A stretch of 24,749 nt of DNA from the NCBI GenBank assembly GCA_041685915.1, contig JAWLEV010000040.1, positions 1-24,749 of the forward strand. The letters are read 5' to 3'. Made by a program: the position numbers and the translations under genes. This stretch comes from JAWLEV01 sp041685915. Lineage in GTDB: Bacteria > Chloroflexota > Anaerolineae > UBA1429. Numbering within the stretch: position 1 is the first letter of the stretch; each line of letters begins with the position of its first letter. The notes under the pieces were generated by a model. That model worked only from the letters and a program-made list of their open reading frames with translations. It did no database searches and was not told the DNA's origin. Shown in pieces: positions 6,924 through 15,525 of the stretch.

Positions 6924-8870
6924 CTACTCCCCCTGCGTCTCTGTGGGTACGGGGGTGGGTTCGGGCATCCCAAAGTAGGCGCGCAGGATGTCCGCTGCCA
7001 CGGGAACGGCCATCTGTGAGCCCTCGCCCCCATCTTCTAAAAAGACCACGAGGGCGATCTCGGGATCCTCATAGGGGGCAAAGGCCGTGAACCAGGCGTG
7101 ACTCGGCAGATCTCCCTCCTCATCCGTTATCAGATTTCCTTCCTCGTCCACTGCCGGATACTCGGCCGTGCCCGTCTTGCCCGCCGCGCGAACGGAGGGA
7201 ACCTCCAATCGCGAGGCCGTTCCGTTGGTCACGGCCTCGCGCATGCCCTGACGCACGAGGGAGATGTTCTCTTCCGAGACGGCCACTTCCCGGATGGGAT
7301 CGGGCTGCAGGACGTGCACGATCTCTCCCTCGGGATCTGTCACCTGGTAGATGAGTTGGGGACGGTAGAGCGTGCCCTCGTTGGCCACGGTGGCCGTGGC
7401 GTTGAGAACCTGAAGCGGTGTAGCCAGCATATAGCCCTGGCCGATCGCCGCGTTATACGTGTCGCCGGTGAGCCAGTTCTCGCCATAGGTCTGCCGCTTC
7501 CAGCGATCGTTGGGGACCAGGCCACTTGCCTCGCCCGATAGCTCGATACCCGTGGGTTCGCCAAAACCAAACATCGTCGCATAGTTGGCCAGCCTTTCTA
7601 TACCCAATCCCCGGAATTCCTCGAATCCTCCTGCGACCTGGTAGAAAAAGATGTTACACGACTCACGAATACCCCCCACGACGTTGAGTGATCCATGTCC
7701 CCACGTGCTCCAACAGGTGAACTTTTGCGCCCTCGACATATCATCGGGAGCGTAATAATTGGGAAGCCAGAGTGTTCCTCTGCAGGTCAGCCGGGTGGAG
7801 AGGGAAACCACCCCCTCTTCCAGTGCACCGCAGGCCGGAATGATCTTGAATGTGGAGCCGGGGGGATATTGTCCCCCGATGGCTTGATTCACCAGGGGAC
7901 GCTCTCGACCCCCGCTGAGTTGGGCATAGTCCTCGGCAGAGATGCCCCCGGAAAAGAGGTTGTTATCATAAGTGGGCAGGGAAACCATGGAGAGCACTTC
8001 TCCCGTGCGTGGATCCATCACGATGGCCACGCCGACGGGCGACTCTGCCTCTCGCATCCCTTTACGCAGGGCCTCTTTAACCTGCTCCTGCAACTCCACG
8101 TCGAGGGTCAAGACGATGTGATTTCCCTGTACCGGTGGCTTGGAGGCCAACACGTTCACCTCCCGGCCATAGGCATCACATTCCACATGTTTTTGTCCAT
8201 CGACTCCACGTAAATGGTCTTCCTGGCTCAGTTCCAATCCCGCCAGTCCTACCAGATCGTCGGGCTCATATCCCTCGTCCATATAGGTCTCCAGATGATC
8301 GCTGGGAATGTGTCCCACATATCCCAGGATGTGGGCGGTCAAGGAACCATAGAGATACTGACGCAAGGGGTCGGTGCTCATTGTGACCCCCGGCAGTTCC
8401 ACATGCTCTTCTTCTATGATGAATGCGGCCTGCCGGTCTATATCGCTGGCGATGCGCACGGGAGCGTAGGGGCTGATGGTACGTGTCTCCAGGATCTCCT
8501 CAATGCTCATCTGATGTAAATTACCCGTTTCCTCATCCGCCTCTGTCCCGTGGACGGGTACCTGAAGCAGTTCGCCCACCCGCGCCAGCACCTCCTCGCG
8601 CTGCGCCTCATCTTTTGGTAGTTCCGAGGGCACAATGTTCACACTAAAACTGGGAACGTTTTTTACCAGCGCCCGCCCAAAACGATCATACATAATACCG
8701 CGCGGCGCGTCAATTGGTACCAGACGAAAGCGGTTGTGATCCGCAGATTGTACATATTCCTGGGAGGTGGTGACCTGGAGTTCCCAAAGCCGAAAGGCGA
8801 TGAGGGAAAAAGCCGCCACGACGAGCATGCGAAAGATCACAAACCGCAGCCACTGAGGATTCTTTTTCAT
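6924..8870 (-). CDS. mrdA: Penicillin-binding protein 2 (transpeptidase, elongation)
   Basis: Class B PBP that crosslinks lateral-wall peptidoglycan with RodA. 648 residues: one N-terminal membrane anchor (about 8-27), a dimerisation/pedestal domain, then the transpeptidase domain with S339-T-F-K342 (active-site SxxK), S404-C-N406 (SxN) and K565-T-G567. I use ATG 8870 instead of the upstream in-frame ATG at 8993. The protein then begins MKKNPQWLRF directly before the anchor, and the ATG overlaps the mreD stop as ATGA. The C-terminal tail is Pro/Thr-rich. Confidence 0.94.
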   Translation of the reverse strand: MKKNPQWLRFVIFRMLVVAAFSLIAFRLWELQVTTSQEYVQSADHNRFRLVPIDAPRGIMYDRFGRALVKNVPSFSVNIVPSELPKDEAQREEVLARVGELLQVPVHGTEADEETGNLHQMSIEEILETRTISPYAPVRIASDIDRQAAFIIEEEHVELPGVTMSTDPLRQYLYGSLTAHILGYVGHIPSDHLETYMDEGYEPDDLVGLAGLELSQEDHLRGVDGQKHVECDAYGREVNVLASKPPVQGNHIVLTLDVELQEQVKEALRKGMREAESPVGVAIVMDPRTGEVLSMVSLPTYDNNLFSGGISAEDYAQLSGGRERPLVNQAIGGQYPPGSTFKIIPACGALEEGVVSLSTRLTCRGTLWLPNYYAPDDMSRAQKFTCWSTWGHGSLNVVGGIRESCNIFFYQVAGGFEEFRGLGIERLANYATMFGFGEPTGIELSGEASGLVPNDRWKRQTYGENWLTGDTYNAAIGQGYMLATPLQVLNATATVANEGTLYRPQLIYQVTDPEGEIVHVLQPDPIREVAVSEENISLVRQGMREAVTNGTASRLEVPSVRAAGKTGTAEYPAVDEEGNLITDEEGDLPSHAWFTAFAPYEDPEIALVVFLEDGGEGSQMAVPVAADILRAYFGMPEPTPVPTETQGE

Positions 8871-9400
8871 TCCCACTCTGCCCGTTTTGGTTGTATCCGA
8901 CTGGACAGCCCCCCGACCAGTCTGTATATGACAAACATGGCCAAACCGTTGACGATCAGGGCCAGCCATAAAAAGCGCGAGAGCGTGGGCCATGGGGGCA
9001 GGGGACGCCCGGTCATCCTGAGCAATAGCAATAGCAGACCCCGATAGATGATGGTGGCCACCGTGATGGCGATATAGGGCAGGAAGCGGGCCTTTTCGAA
9101 TACGTTGGCCTCTCCCAGGCCGGCGAGTTCGCTTGCCGCAGTGAGGGAGATCATCAACACCCCAAAGGGGGCTCCCGATAGGCTGTCAAGGATCAACCCG
9201 CCCACCAGGCTAATCAGTAACCCCTCGCTGATGCCCTGAAACAGAGTCCAGGAGACGGCAAGAAGGAGTACCAGATCCATCGTGACACCCCAGACCCTTA
9301 TGCGGGCCGTAAAGGTCGACTGTAAAAGGGCGGCTAGCGCTGCCAAAGGGATGGACAGATAGACACCGATGGGGATCTTTCGTAAAAAGTTCTTATGCAT
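8867..9400 (-). CDS. mreD: Rod shape-determining protein MreD
   Basis: 177 residues, mostly hydrophobic with about five or six membrane helices. GGLILDSLSGAPFG is the characteristic MreD segment. It links MreC and MreB to the membrane elongasome. I chose ATG 9400 (MHKNFLRKIP), which lies 16 nt after the mreC stop and has an AGGAT site. An upstream in-frame ATG at 9445 would overlap mreC by 29 nt. The stop overlaps the mrdA start (ATGA), so the two are translationally coupled. Confidence 0.88.
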   Translation of the reverse strand: MHKNFLRKIPIGVYLSIPLAALAALLQSTFTARIRVWGVTMDLVLLLAVSWTLFQGISEGLLISLVGGLILDSLSGAPFGVLMISLTAASELAGLGEANVFEKARFLPYIAITVATIIYRGLLLLLLRMTGRPLPPWPTLSRFLWLALIVNGLAMFVIYRLVGGLSSRIQPKRAEWE

Positions 9401-9416
9401 GATATATCCTGAAAAA

Positions 9417-10277
9417 CTAGCTACCCTCGTCGTCCATGAGCTCAATCGGCGTAAAGTTGAGGATCACCATGACCACTTCTAGGTCATTTAGTCTCACGGC
9501 CGGGACTATTTTGGCCTCCTGAAACATCTCGACTTCTTTATATTGCACGCTCTCCACTTGACCGATCACCAGGCGTTTGGGGAAATTGCCACCCAATCCA
9601 GAGGTGAGGACCATATCTCCTGAGGTCACAGTATCCCCCTGCGGGATATAGCGCAATGTAAGGGTGTATTCGCCCTGTCCCTCGACGACGCCCGTCGCGC
9701 GTGAGCGTTGAATCAGAGCGCTCACAGAACTCGACGGGTTGCTTATCAACATCACCTTGGAGGAGGCGGGCGACACCTGTGTGATGCGCCCCACCAGGCC
9801 CTCGGCGACGACGACGGGCATTCCCTCCTCTATCCCGTCCTCTGCCCCACGGTCTATGATCAGGTACTGCAACAGGTTTGTGGGGTCGTGGCCGATCACC
9901 TGTGCCGAAAGCATATGATAGTTGGGGGCTGAGGTTTTGAACTCCAGTTGCTCACGCAGGGTCTCGTTCTCGATCTGGGCCTCTTTGAGCAGGACGATCT
10001 CCTGGCGCAGAATAGCATTCTCCTCACGCAGTGCTCTGTTCTCCGCACTCAGTGTTCTAAAATCGGTGATCCGATCCGCTGCGCGAAAAAAGGGAGCCGT
10101 CGTGCGTTGTAAGGCGAATTGGACGGGTGACAGCAGCTGCGAAAGGATATTCTGAACGGGATTATCCCTGTCCAGTTGATCAAAGAGCAGCCAGCTCAAC
10201 ACCAGAAGCAGAATGAGGATGACCACGACGGCTCGTTGACGCGAATTGCCCACTTGCCGCGTGTCTCCCTGGGTCAT
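9417..10277 (-). CDS. mreC: Rod shape-determining protein MreC
   Basis: 286 residues: a short cytosolic start, a membrane anchor at about 16-34, a coiled coil at about 75-113 (rich in Glu/Leu: ENRALREENAILRQEIVLL), then the MreC beta-barrel domain (DRGAEDGIEEGMPVV, GLVGRITQV, SSSVSALIQRSRATGV, GDMVLTSGLGGNFPKRLVIG). It scaffolds PBP2 and RodA outside the membrane. It starts 6 nt after the mreB stop. Confidence 0.94.
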   Translation of the reverse strand: MTQGDTRQVGNSRQRAVVVILILLLVLSWLLFDQLDRDNPVQNILSQLLSPVQFALQRTTAPFFRAADRITDFRTLSAENRALREENAILRQEIVLLKEAQIENETLREQLEFKTSAPNYHMLSAQVIGHDPTNLLQYLIIDRGAEDGIEEGMPVVVAEGLVGRITQVSPASSKVMLISNPSSSVSALIQRSRATGVVEGQGEYTLTLRYIPQGDTVTSGDMVLTSGLGGNFPKRLVIGQVESVQYKEVEMFQEAKIVPAVRLNDLEVVMVILNFTPIELMDDEGS

Positions 10278-10283
10278 GATTTT

Positions 10284-11360
10284 CTAGGCCGAGCGTGTTC
10301 GGGGAGCCAGACCCCGTTGCATACTCGCCAGCACCTTGTAGTAGCGATCCAGATCCTCTGCGATGGCGCCCGCTCCCCGGACCACGCACGTGACGGGGTC
10401 ATCGGCCCGGTAAACGTGCATCTTGGTTTCCTCTGATAGGCGTTCGGGAAGTCCCTGAAGTTGTGAGCTTCCGCCTGCCATGGTGATACCCTGTTCCATG
10501 AGGTCGGCCACCAGCTCGGGCGGCGTCTCGTCCAGGGCTGACTTGACGGTATCGACGATGGTCTCGACGGGGCCGGTGAGGGCTTCGCGTATCTCCACGC
10601 TGCTCACCTCGACGGCCTCCGGAAGACCCGTCACCAGATTTCGCCCCCGGACGGTGATACTCTGCTCCTCAGAGAGGGGATAGGCAGAGCCTATGGCGAT
10701 CTTGGTGCGTTCAGCCATGCGCTCGCCGATGAACAGGTTATATTTTTGACGCGCGTATTGGATGATTTCTTCATCCATCTCGTCGCCGGCGATGCGAATG
10801 GAGCGACTGACGACGAGTCCCCCCAAAGAGATGACGGCCACCTCCGTGGTACCCCCGCCAATATCCACGATCATGCTGCCCACCGAGTCGCTTACGGGTA
10901 ATCCGGCACCGATGGCCGCGGCCATGGGCTCTTCGACAAGGTAGGCGCCACGCGCACCAGCGGTGAGCACCGCGTCGTTCACCGCACGCTTTTCGACCTC
11001 CGTCACCCCGCTGGGAATACCCACCACAACGCGGGGATTGGAGTTTAATAGGCCTTTGCGCTGATTAGCCTTATGAATGAAATAGTGCAGCATCTTTTCT
11101 GTTATATCGAAATCGGAGATCACTCCGTCTCGCAGGGGACGGATGGCGATGATATTGCCCGGTGTCCTGCCGACCATGGCTTTGGCCTCGGCGCCGACGG
11201 CGAGGACCCTTTTACTTTCCTTCTCTATGGCCACACACGAGGATTCGTTAATCACTATGCCTCGTCCGTGGACGGTGACCAATGTCGTCGCCGTCCCCAG
11301 ATCTATGCCGATATCTTGAGAAAAGATGCCCAACAGAGCACCAAGAGGTTTGAACACCAT
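10284..11360 (-). CDS. mreB: Rod shape-determining actin homologue MreB
   Basis: 358 residues with the actin-fold phosphate loops DLGTATTLV (about 20-28), VDIGGGTTEVAV and the adenosine-binding TMAGGSSQLQGL. The PSGVTEVEKRAV and EEPMAAAIGAGL segments are typical of MreB. It polymerises under the membrane and guides RodA-PBP2 wall synthesis. AAAGGA precedes the ATG. It is the first gene of the operon, behind the promoter at 11401-11427. The usual DLGTANT motif has Thr in place of Asn here. Confidence 0.96.
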   Translation of the reverse strand: MVFKPLGALLGIFSQDIGIDLGTATTLVTVHGRGIVINESSCVAIEKESKRVLAVGAEAKAMVGRTPGNIIAIRPLRDGVISDFDITEKMLHYFIHKANQRKGLLNSNPRVVVGIPSGVTEVEKRAVNDAVLTAGARGAYLVEEPMAAAIGAGLPVSDSVGSMIVDIGGGTTEVAVISLGGLVVSRSIRIAGDEMDEEIIQYARQKYNLFIGERMAERTKIAIGSAYPLSEEQSITVRGRNLVTGLPEAVEVSSVEIREALTGPVETIVDTVKSALDETPPELVADLMEQGITMAGGSSQLQGLPERLSEETKMHVYRADDPVTCVVRGAGAIAEDLDRYYKVLASMQRGLAPRTRSA

Positions 11361-11400
11361 TGTTTTCCTTTAGTATACTGAGATACAGGGTACTTGAGCC

Positions 11401-11427
11401 ATTATACCACAGAATTGCCGATGACAA
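11401..11427 (-). promoter_or_regulatory. mreB: Promoter of the mreB operon
   Basis: Read on minus: TTGTCA (11422-11427), 15-nt spacer, TATAAT (11401-11406, perfect) preceded by TGG, giving an extended -10. It lies about 40 nt before the mreB ATG in the only sizeable gap between murE and mreB. Confidence 0.65.
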
Positions 11428-11488
11428 AACGGCATTCCGTATGCCGGGTATAAAAAGTCCTTTCCACTTTTCGAATCGGTTGATATAG

Positions 11489-12994
11489 TCATGCGTAACC
11501 CAGCCGTTTCAAATGCTTTAGCACCGCTTCTTGGTCGCTCCAGGGATACTCTGTCGTGCCAAAGCACATGGACTGTTCGTGTCCTTTGCCCGTGATGATG
11601 ATCAGATCGCCAGGAGTGGCGGTTTCCAGCGCCCAGCCGATGGCTTTGTCCCGGTCGCCGATGCGCCAGAACCCCTCGCCTTCGCGGCGGCCGCTGTGAC
11701 GGCAACCCTTGGCGATCTGTTCCATGATCTCCGCCAACGACTCGGTGCGGGGATCCTCGGCGGTGATGACGACGCGGTCGGCCAGTCGCCCCGCGATCTC
11801 TCCCATCCAGGGCCGTTTCGCCTCGTCACGGAGGCCGGCGCAGCCAAAGACGACGGTGATGCGCCCTTGGGTAAGGGTGCGCACGGTGTGCAGGGCCTCT
11901 TCCAGGGCATTGGGAGTATGGGCAAAGTCCACGATCACTGTGTACGGTTGTCCTCCATCTATGCTTTCCATCCTGCCCGGCACGGCCTTGACGCTGGCTA
12001 TGCCCTCTGCAATGGCGTTAGGTGTAAAGCCCTGAGAATAGCCCACGCTGGCGGCGGCGAGGATGTTGTACACGTTATAACGCCCTATGAGGGAGGAGCG
12101 CACAGGAATGGTGGTATCCGGCATCACGAGGGTGAACGCGAGTCCTGCGCCGGAATGGGAGATATCGCTTGCTGTCACCTGGGCCTCTTTTTCCAGACCG
12201 TAGGTGATCTGTCTGTCCGCTGAGACGGCGCGCAGATAATCGTACGAGGAGTCGTCGCGGTTGAGCACGGCCACCTTGGCCACGCCGGGCTTGTGGAACG
12301 AGGTATTTAGGTGTTCAAAGAGCTTCCTTTTGGCCCCACGATACGCCTCATACGATCCATGGTAATCGAGATGCTCGTGGGTGACATTGGTCACCGCAGC
12401 CACGTCATACTCGCAGGCGGTGACGCGGTGTTGTGCCAGGCCGTGGGACGTGGACTCGATGATGGCATATTCCATTTCCTCCGCCACCATCCCGGCCAGA
12501 TATGCCTGCATCTCCCCCGCGTCCGGTGTCGTGGTGTGGAACCCCGTGGCCACCTCGCGTTCTCCAATGGTGGCCGTGATCGAGTCCACGGACCCCGTGG
12601 GATGTCCGGCGGCCCGACAGATAGATGCTGTCAGGCGGACGGTGGTGGTCTTGCCGTCGGTGCCCGTCACGCCAACAACTTTTAGATGGCGTCCGGGAAA
12701 GTTGTGGTAGGCGGCATGGAGATATGCCAGGGCCTCGCGGGCATCGGGCACGACTGCGGTGGGCACGTTCTCTAACAAAGGTAGCATGCGTTCCACCACA
12801 CAGGCCACGGCCCCCGCTTCCAGGGCCTGGGGGACAAAGCGGTGGCCGTCGAGGGACACGCCCGGAATAGCTACAAAGAGGTCGCCGGGGTTCACCTGGC
12901 GCGAGTCGCACACCACATTTTCTATCTTCACATGGCGCCAATGGTGACACGTGGCCTGCGGCAGTGCCCTTATAAGCACCTCGCCCGATACCAT
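11489..12994 (-). CDS. murE: UDP-MurNAc-tripeptide synthetase MurE
   Basis: ATP-dependent ligase that adds the diamino acid to UDP-MurNAc-L-Ala-D-Glu. 501 residues: N-terminal uridine-binding domain (CDSRQVNPGDLFVAIPG), ATP loop TGTDGKTTT (110-118, K115), HTTTPDA, and the C-terminal domain ending TGKGHEQS. The specificity motif, DNPR in meso-DAP enzymes, reads EDPR here, so the diamino acid is uncertain (DAP, Lys or Orn). The start has AGGGAG directly against the ATG; a GTG five codons downstream is an alternative. It is separated from mreB by 128 nt with a promoter, so it is its own unit. Confidence 0.93.
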   Translation of the reverse strand: MVSGEVLIRALPQATCHHWRHVKIENVVCDSRQVNPGDLFVAIPGVSLDGHRFVPQALEAGAVACVVERMLPLLENVPTAVVPDAREALAYLHAAYHNFPGRHLKVVGVTGTDGKTTTVRLTASICRAAGHPTGSVDSITATIGEREVATGFHTTTPDAGEMQAYLAGMVAEEMEYAIIESTSHGLAQHRVTACEYDVAAVTNVTHEHLDYHGSYEAYRGAKRKLFEHLNTSFHKPGVAKVAVLNRDDSSYDYLRAVSADRQITYGLEKEAQVTASDISHSGAGLAFTLVMPDTTIPVRSSLIGRYNVYNILAAASVGYSQGFTPNAIAEGIASVKAVPGRMESIDGGQPYTVIVDFAHTPNALEEALHTVRTLTQGRITVVFGCAGLRDEAKRPWMGEIAGRLADRVVITAEDPRTESLAEIMEQIAKGCRHSGRREGEGFWRIGDRDKAIGWALETATPGDLIIITGKGHEQSMCFGTTEYPWSDQEAVLKHLKRLGYA

Positions 12995-13048
12995 CTCCCT
13001 ATACTGTGCCTCTCCATAACGACTACATCATTGCAAACGACATGTACC

Positions 13049-13076
13049 ATTCTACCAAGATGCCGGGGCAAATCAA
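13049..13076 (-). promoter_or_regulatory. murE: Candidate murE promoter
   Basis: Read on minus: TTGATT (13071-13076), 16-nt spacer, TAGAAT (13049-13054). It directly follows the terminator of the redox operon, as expected for a new transcription unit. Confidence 0.45.
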
Positions 13077-13116
13077 AAAAAGGCCCCTGACAGAAGGAGA
13101 GCGGCAGGGGCCTTTT
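13075..13116 (-). terminator. Rho-independent terminator of the redox operon
   Basis: Perfect stem with AAAAGGCCCCTG (13078-13089) and its complement at 13105-13116, 15-nt loop, followed on minus by a run of seven T (13075-13081). It lies 15 nt after the polyferredoxin stop. This is the clearest terminator in the window. Confidence 0.85.
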
Positions 13117-13130
13117 GCTCGCTAAAGGGG

Positions 13131-14033
13131 CTATTCTGGCTCGATACCCAAGAGGAGCGCCTCGAATACGAGCTTGCGCCTTTTCTGCTGCCCCTTGATC
13201 TCGAGTTCGCGCGTCACCTCTTTGAAGGAGACGAGCTTTTCCAGGGCTGCGGTCCAGGCGCCCGATTCGACCGGTGTGTGTTCAAAGCCGGTGCGTACGA
13301 TGCGTATGTCGTCCTCCACCGGGGACACCTTTTCGCAGGCTCCACAGTAGATACAGAAACGCTCATCCAGGATAAACTCTTTTTCATTGCAGGTTATGGC
13401 GTTGGTGGGGCAGATATCGGCACAGGCCTGGTACGCCGACGGTTCGCGGGACAGATCGACATACACACGTCCCTTGTAAGGCTTGGTGATGGTAAAAGCC
13501 CTCTCGGGCCCCTCTTCCATACAGCGTGTGCAGGCGAAGCAGAGGTCGCGGTCCACCTCCACGTTGCGCACAGAGATCACGTTGCCCTCTTCATCCTCTT
13601 CTATATCGGCGCTGATGGCCCCGGAGGGACAGTTATCTATATAAGATGTCTCCGTCGTGACCTCACAGGGAGTCTGGTTGACCTCCACCTTGCGTACGAG
13701 CCTGGGGAAGGCATCGGCTTCCAATACGGGTATCTGGGATTCCCCGTCGATGGTCATGGATAGGGCGCGTGTGGGACACAGGATCACGCACTCGCCGCAA
13801 AAGTTGCATAGGGTGGGATCGATATCCACCCGTGGTTTTTGCACCAGCCGATTTTCCCCCACCTCTGGTTCTGAGAGGGTGATCGCCTCGCGGGGGCACA
13901 CGGTGGCGCATATCTCGCAGCCGCAGCAGGTCTCATGATCCAGGGTCAGTTCGGAACGCCTTACGACCATGGGGCGAGAAAGAATAAGGGTTTCCTCGCT
14001 CTCTTGTTTGATAGTTTTTCCTCGTGTTGGCAT
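13131..14033 (-). CDS. Polyferredoxin, hydrogenase-associated
   Basis: 300 residues, soluble, rich in Cys. The first module is complete: C36/C39/C42/C46-P and C76/C79/C82/C86-P, two [4Fe-4S] clusters. Two more modules are half-lost. C135-P pairs with C165/C168/C171, where the fourth Cys of the second motif is replaced (EGP). C208-P pairs with C227/C230/C233, which again lacks the last Cys. That leaves about four clusters in total. The C-terminus (about 250-300) is charged and has no motif I recognise. It starts 13 nt after the hydrogenase large subunit stop and is the last gene of the operon. It probably passes electrons between the hydrogenase complex and ferredoxin or another partner. It is comparable in role to MvhB but is not clearly an orthologue. 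Confidence 0.75.
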   Translation of the reverse strand: MPTRGKTIKQESEETLILSRPMVVRRSELTLDHETCCGCEICATVCPREAITLSEPEVGENRLVQKPRVDIDPTLCNFCGECVILCPTRALSMTIDGESQIPVLEADAFPRLVRKVEVNQTPCEVTTETSYIDNCPSGAISADIEEDEEGNVISVRNVEVDRDLCFACTRCMEEGPERAFTITKPYKGRVYVDLSREPSAYQACADICPTNAITCNEKEFILDERFCIYCGACEKVSPVEDDIRIVRTGFEHTPVESGAWTAALEKLVSFKEVTRELEIKGQQKRRKLVFEALLLGIEPE

Positions 14034-14046
14034 GGTTCCTATCCTC

Positions 14047-15525
14047 TCATTTGCCCATATACTCGTCGCGGCGGAGCCGCGTTATCAGTTCTCTCTCGCT
14101 GTCGAAAATGGACACCTCCAGGGCCATCTCGCCGGGCAGGGCGTGGGTGGCACAGGCAAAGCAGGGATCATAGGCCCGAAAAGCCATCTCTACCTTGTCC
14201 AGCAACCCTTCAGTGATCACCTTGCCCCCGCCTATGAGGGCTTGCGCGGCCTTTTTGATGGACATGCAGATGGCGGCGTGGTTGTTGGTCGTGCCCACGA
14301 TGAGATTCACCTTTTGTACGATGCCGTCCTCATCGGTGATATAGTGGTGGGTCAGCGTTCCCCGGGGCGCTTCTACGATGCCGATACCCTCACCTGGTGT
14401 CTCCTCGGGGATGACGCGCACCTCGGGATCGGTGATCTGCGGGTTACGGGCCAGTTCCAGGGCCCTCTCGCCAGCGTTGAGCATTTCGATGAGGCGCGCC
14501 CAATGCGTCGCCAGCGTGGCGTGCACGGGTTTGCCTCCCATATAGTCATAGAATTCTTCATAGGCCTCCTGGGCCTTGGGCGTGGACATGCCATCCGCCG
14601 CGTTCAGGCGGCTCAAGGGCGTGGCACGGTAAATGCCGCTGTCCATGCCGTCGGTGAAACCCTGCCAGCCGAACTTTTTCAGGTATGGAAACTTGACATA
14701 AGTCCAAGGCTCCACATGCTCTTCCACGTGCTCCTGATACTCGTCCGGCGCATAGCGGGCTATTTCTTTGCCCTCCACATCCACCACGCGCACGTGTCCG
14801 TCGTAATAGTTCACGTGGTTGTTCTCGTCCACGAGGCCCATGCTGTGGGTGCGGTGCAGGTAGGCGTCGCTCAGGATCATCTCTTTATATTCCTCGTCGC
14901 CCAGCACGGCGTTCCGCCAGAGATCCAGGGAGAACAGGCCAAACTCGACAAAGTGCTCGCCAAGGGTTATCAACTCCTCCTGCATCTCTGGCGTCACCGC
15001 CTTGGCGACCCCACCGGGCAGGGCCAGTACGGGATGCACAAAGCGCCCTCCAAGCATGGCGACCAACTCGTGGGTTTCCTGCAGATGTTGAATCACCCTT
15101 TTCCCCATGGTCATGCCCACCTTGGCTATCAGACCAAGGATATTGCGTTGGGCAGGATCCACCTCGGGGCCGACGATAAAGTCGGGCCCAGCCAGCACGA
15201 AAAAGTGGGTGGCGTGGTCGCCCGAGACAAAGGCGTTGTGTACCATCTCGCGTATCTTGAGGGCCGCGGGTGGCGGCGTCACGTTGTACACGGCATCGGC
15301 CGCCTTGGCGGAGGCCATATGGTGAGCCGTGGGGCATACGCCACAGATGCGCTGGGTGATACGGGGCATCTCCTCCACGGGGCGTCCCTCGCAAAAGGAT
15401 TCGAATCCTCGAAACTCGGGTACCTGGAAATAAGCATTCTCCACGTCGCCCGCGTCGTTCAAAAAGATGCTGATCTTGCCGTGTCCTTCCAGGCGCGTGA
15501 TAGGATCTATGGTGATGCGTTTCAC
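14047..15525 (-). CDS. mvhA: [NiFe]-hydrogenase large subunit, group 3 (MvhA type)
   Basis: Holds the Ni-Fe site that splits or makes H2. 492 residues. The proximal motif is RICGVCPTAHHMA (C61, C64) and the distal motif is DPCFACATH (C455, C458, H461). All four Ni-binding Cys are present, with no Sec. Thirty-one residues follow H461; this is longer than in mature enzymes and suggests C-terminal processing by a maturation protease that is not encoded here. ITRLEGHGKI (E14) is the conserved N-terminal element. The start is GTG at 15525, behind a perfect AGGAGG, and overlaps the small subunit stop (GTGA). The gene order small-large and the Hdr neighbours suggest the cytosolic F420-non-reducing (Mvh, group 3c) type. 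Confidence 0.93.
   Translation of the reverse strand: MKRITIDPITRLEGHGKISIFLNDAGDVENAYFQVPEFRGFESFCEGRPVEEMPRITQRICGVCPTAHHMASAKAADAVYNVTPPPAALKIREMVHNAFVSGDHATHFFVLAGPDFIVGPEVDPAQRNILGLIAKVGMTMGKRVIQHLQETHELVAMLGGRFVHPVLALPGGVAKAVTPEMQEELITLGEHFVEFGLFSLDLWRNAVLGDEEYKEMILSDAYLHRTHSMGLVDENNHVNYYDGHVRVVDVEGKEIARYAPDEYQEHVEEHVEPWTYVKFPYLKKFGWQGFTDGMDSGIYRATPLSRLNAADGMSTPKAQEAYEEFYDYMGGKPVHATLATHWARLIEMLNAGERALELARNPQITDPEVRVIPEETPGEGIGIVEAPRGTLTHHYITDEDGIVQKVNLIVGTTNNHAAICMSIKKAAQALIGGGKVITEGLLDKVEMAFRAYDPCFACATHALPGEMALEVSIFDSERELITRLRRDEYMGK

Noticed and set aside
8871..8993. N-terminal extension of PBP2 from an upstream ATG
   Set aside because: It would overlap mreD by 127 nt. The downstream ATG overlaps the mreD stop as ATGA and gives the normal N-terminus before the membrane anchor.
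15395..15412. tRNA T-loop-like string (GGATTCGAATCC)
   Set aside because: It lies inside the hydrogenase large subunit gene and no acceptor or anticodon stems surround it.
14047..15525. Selenocysteine in the hydrogenase large subunit or in MvhD domains, as in Vhu and VhuD
   Set aside because: The distal motif is DPCFAC with normal Cys codons, and no in-frame TGA occurs near the MvhD motifs.
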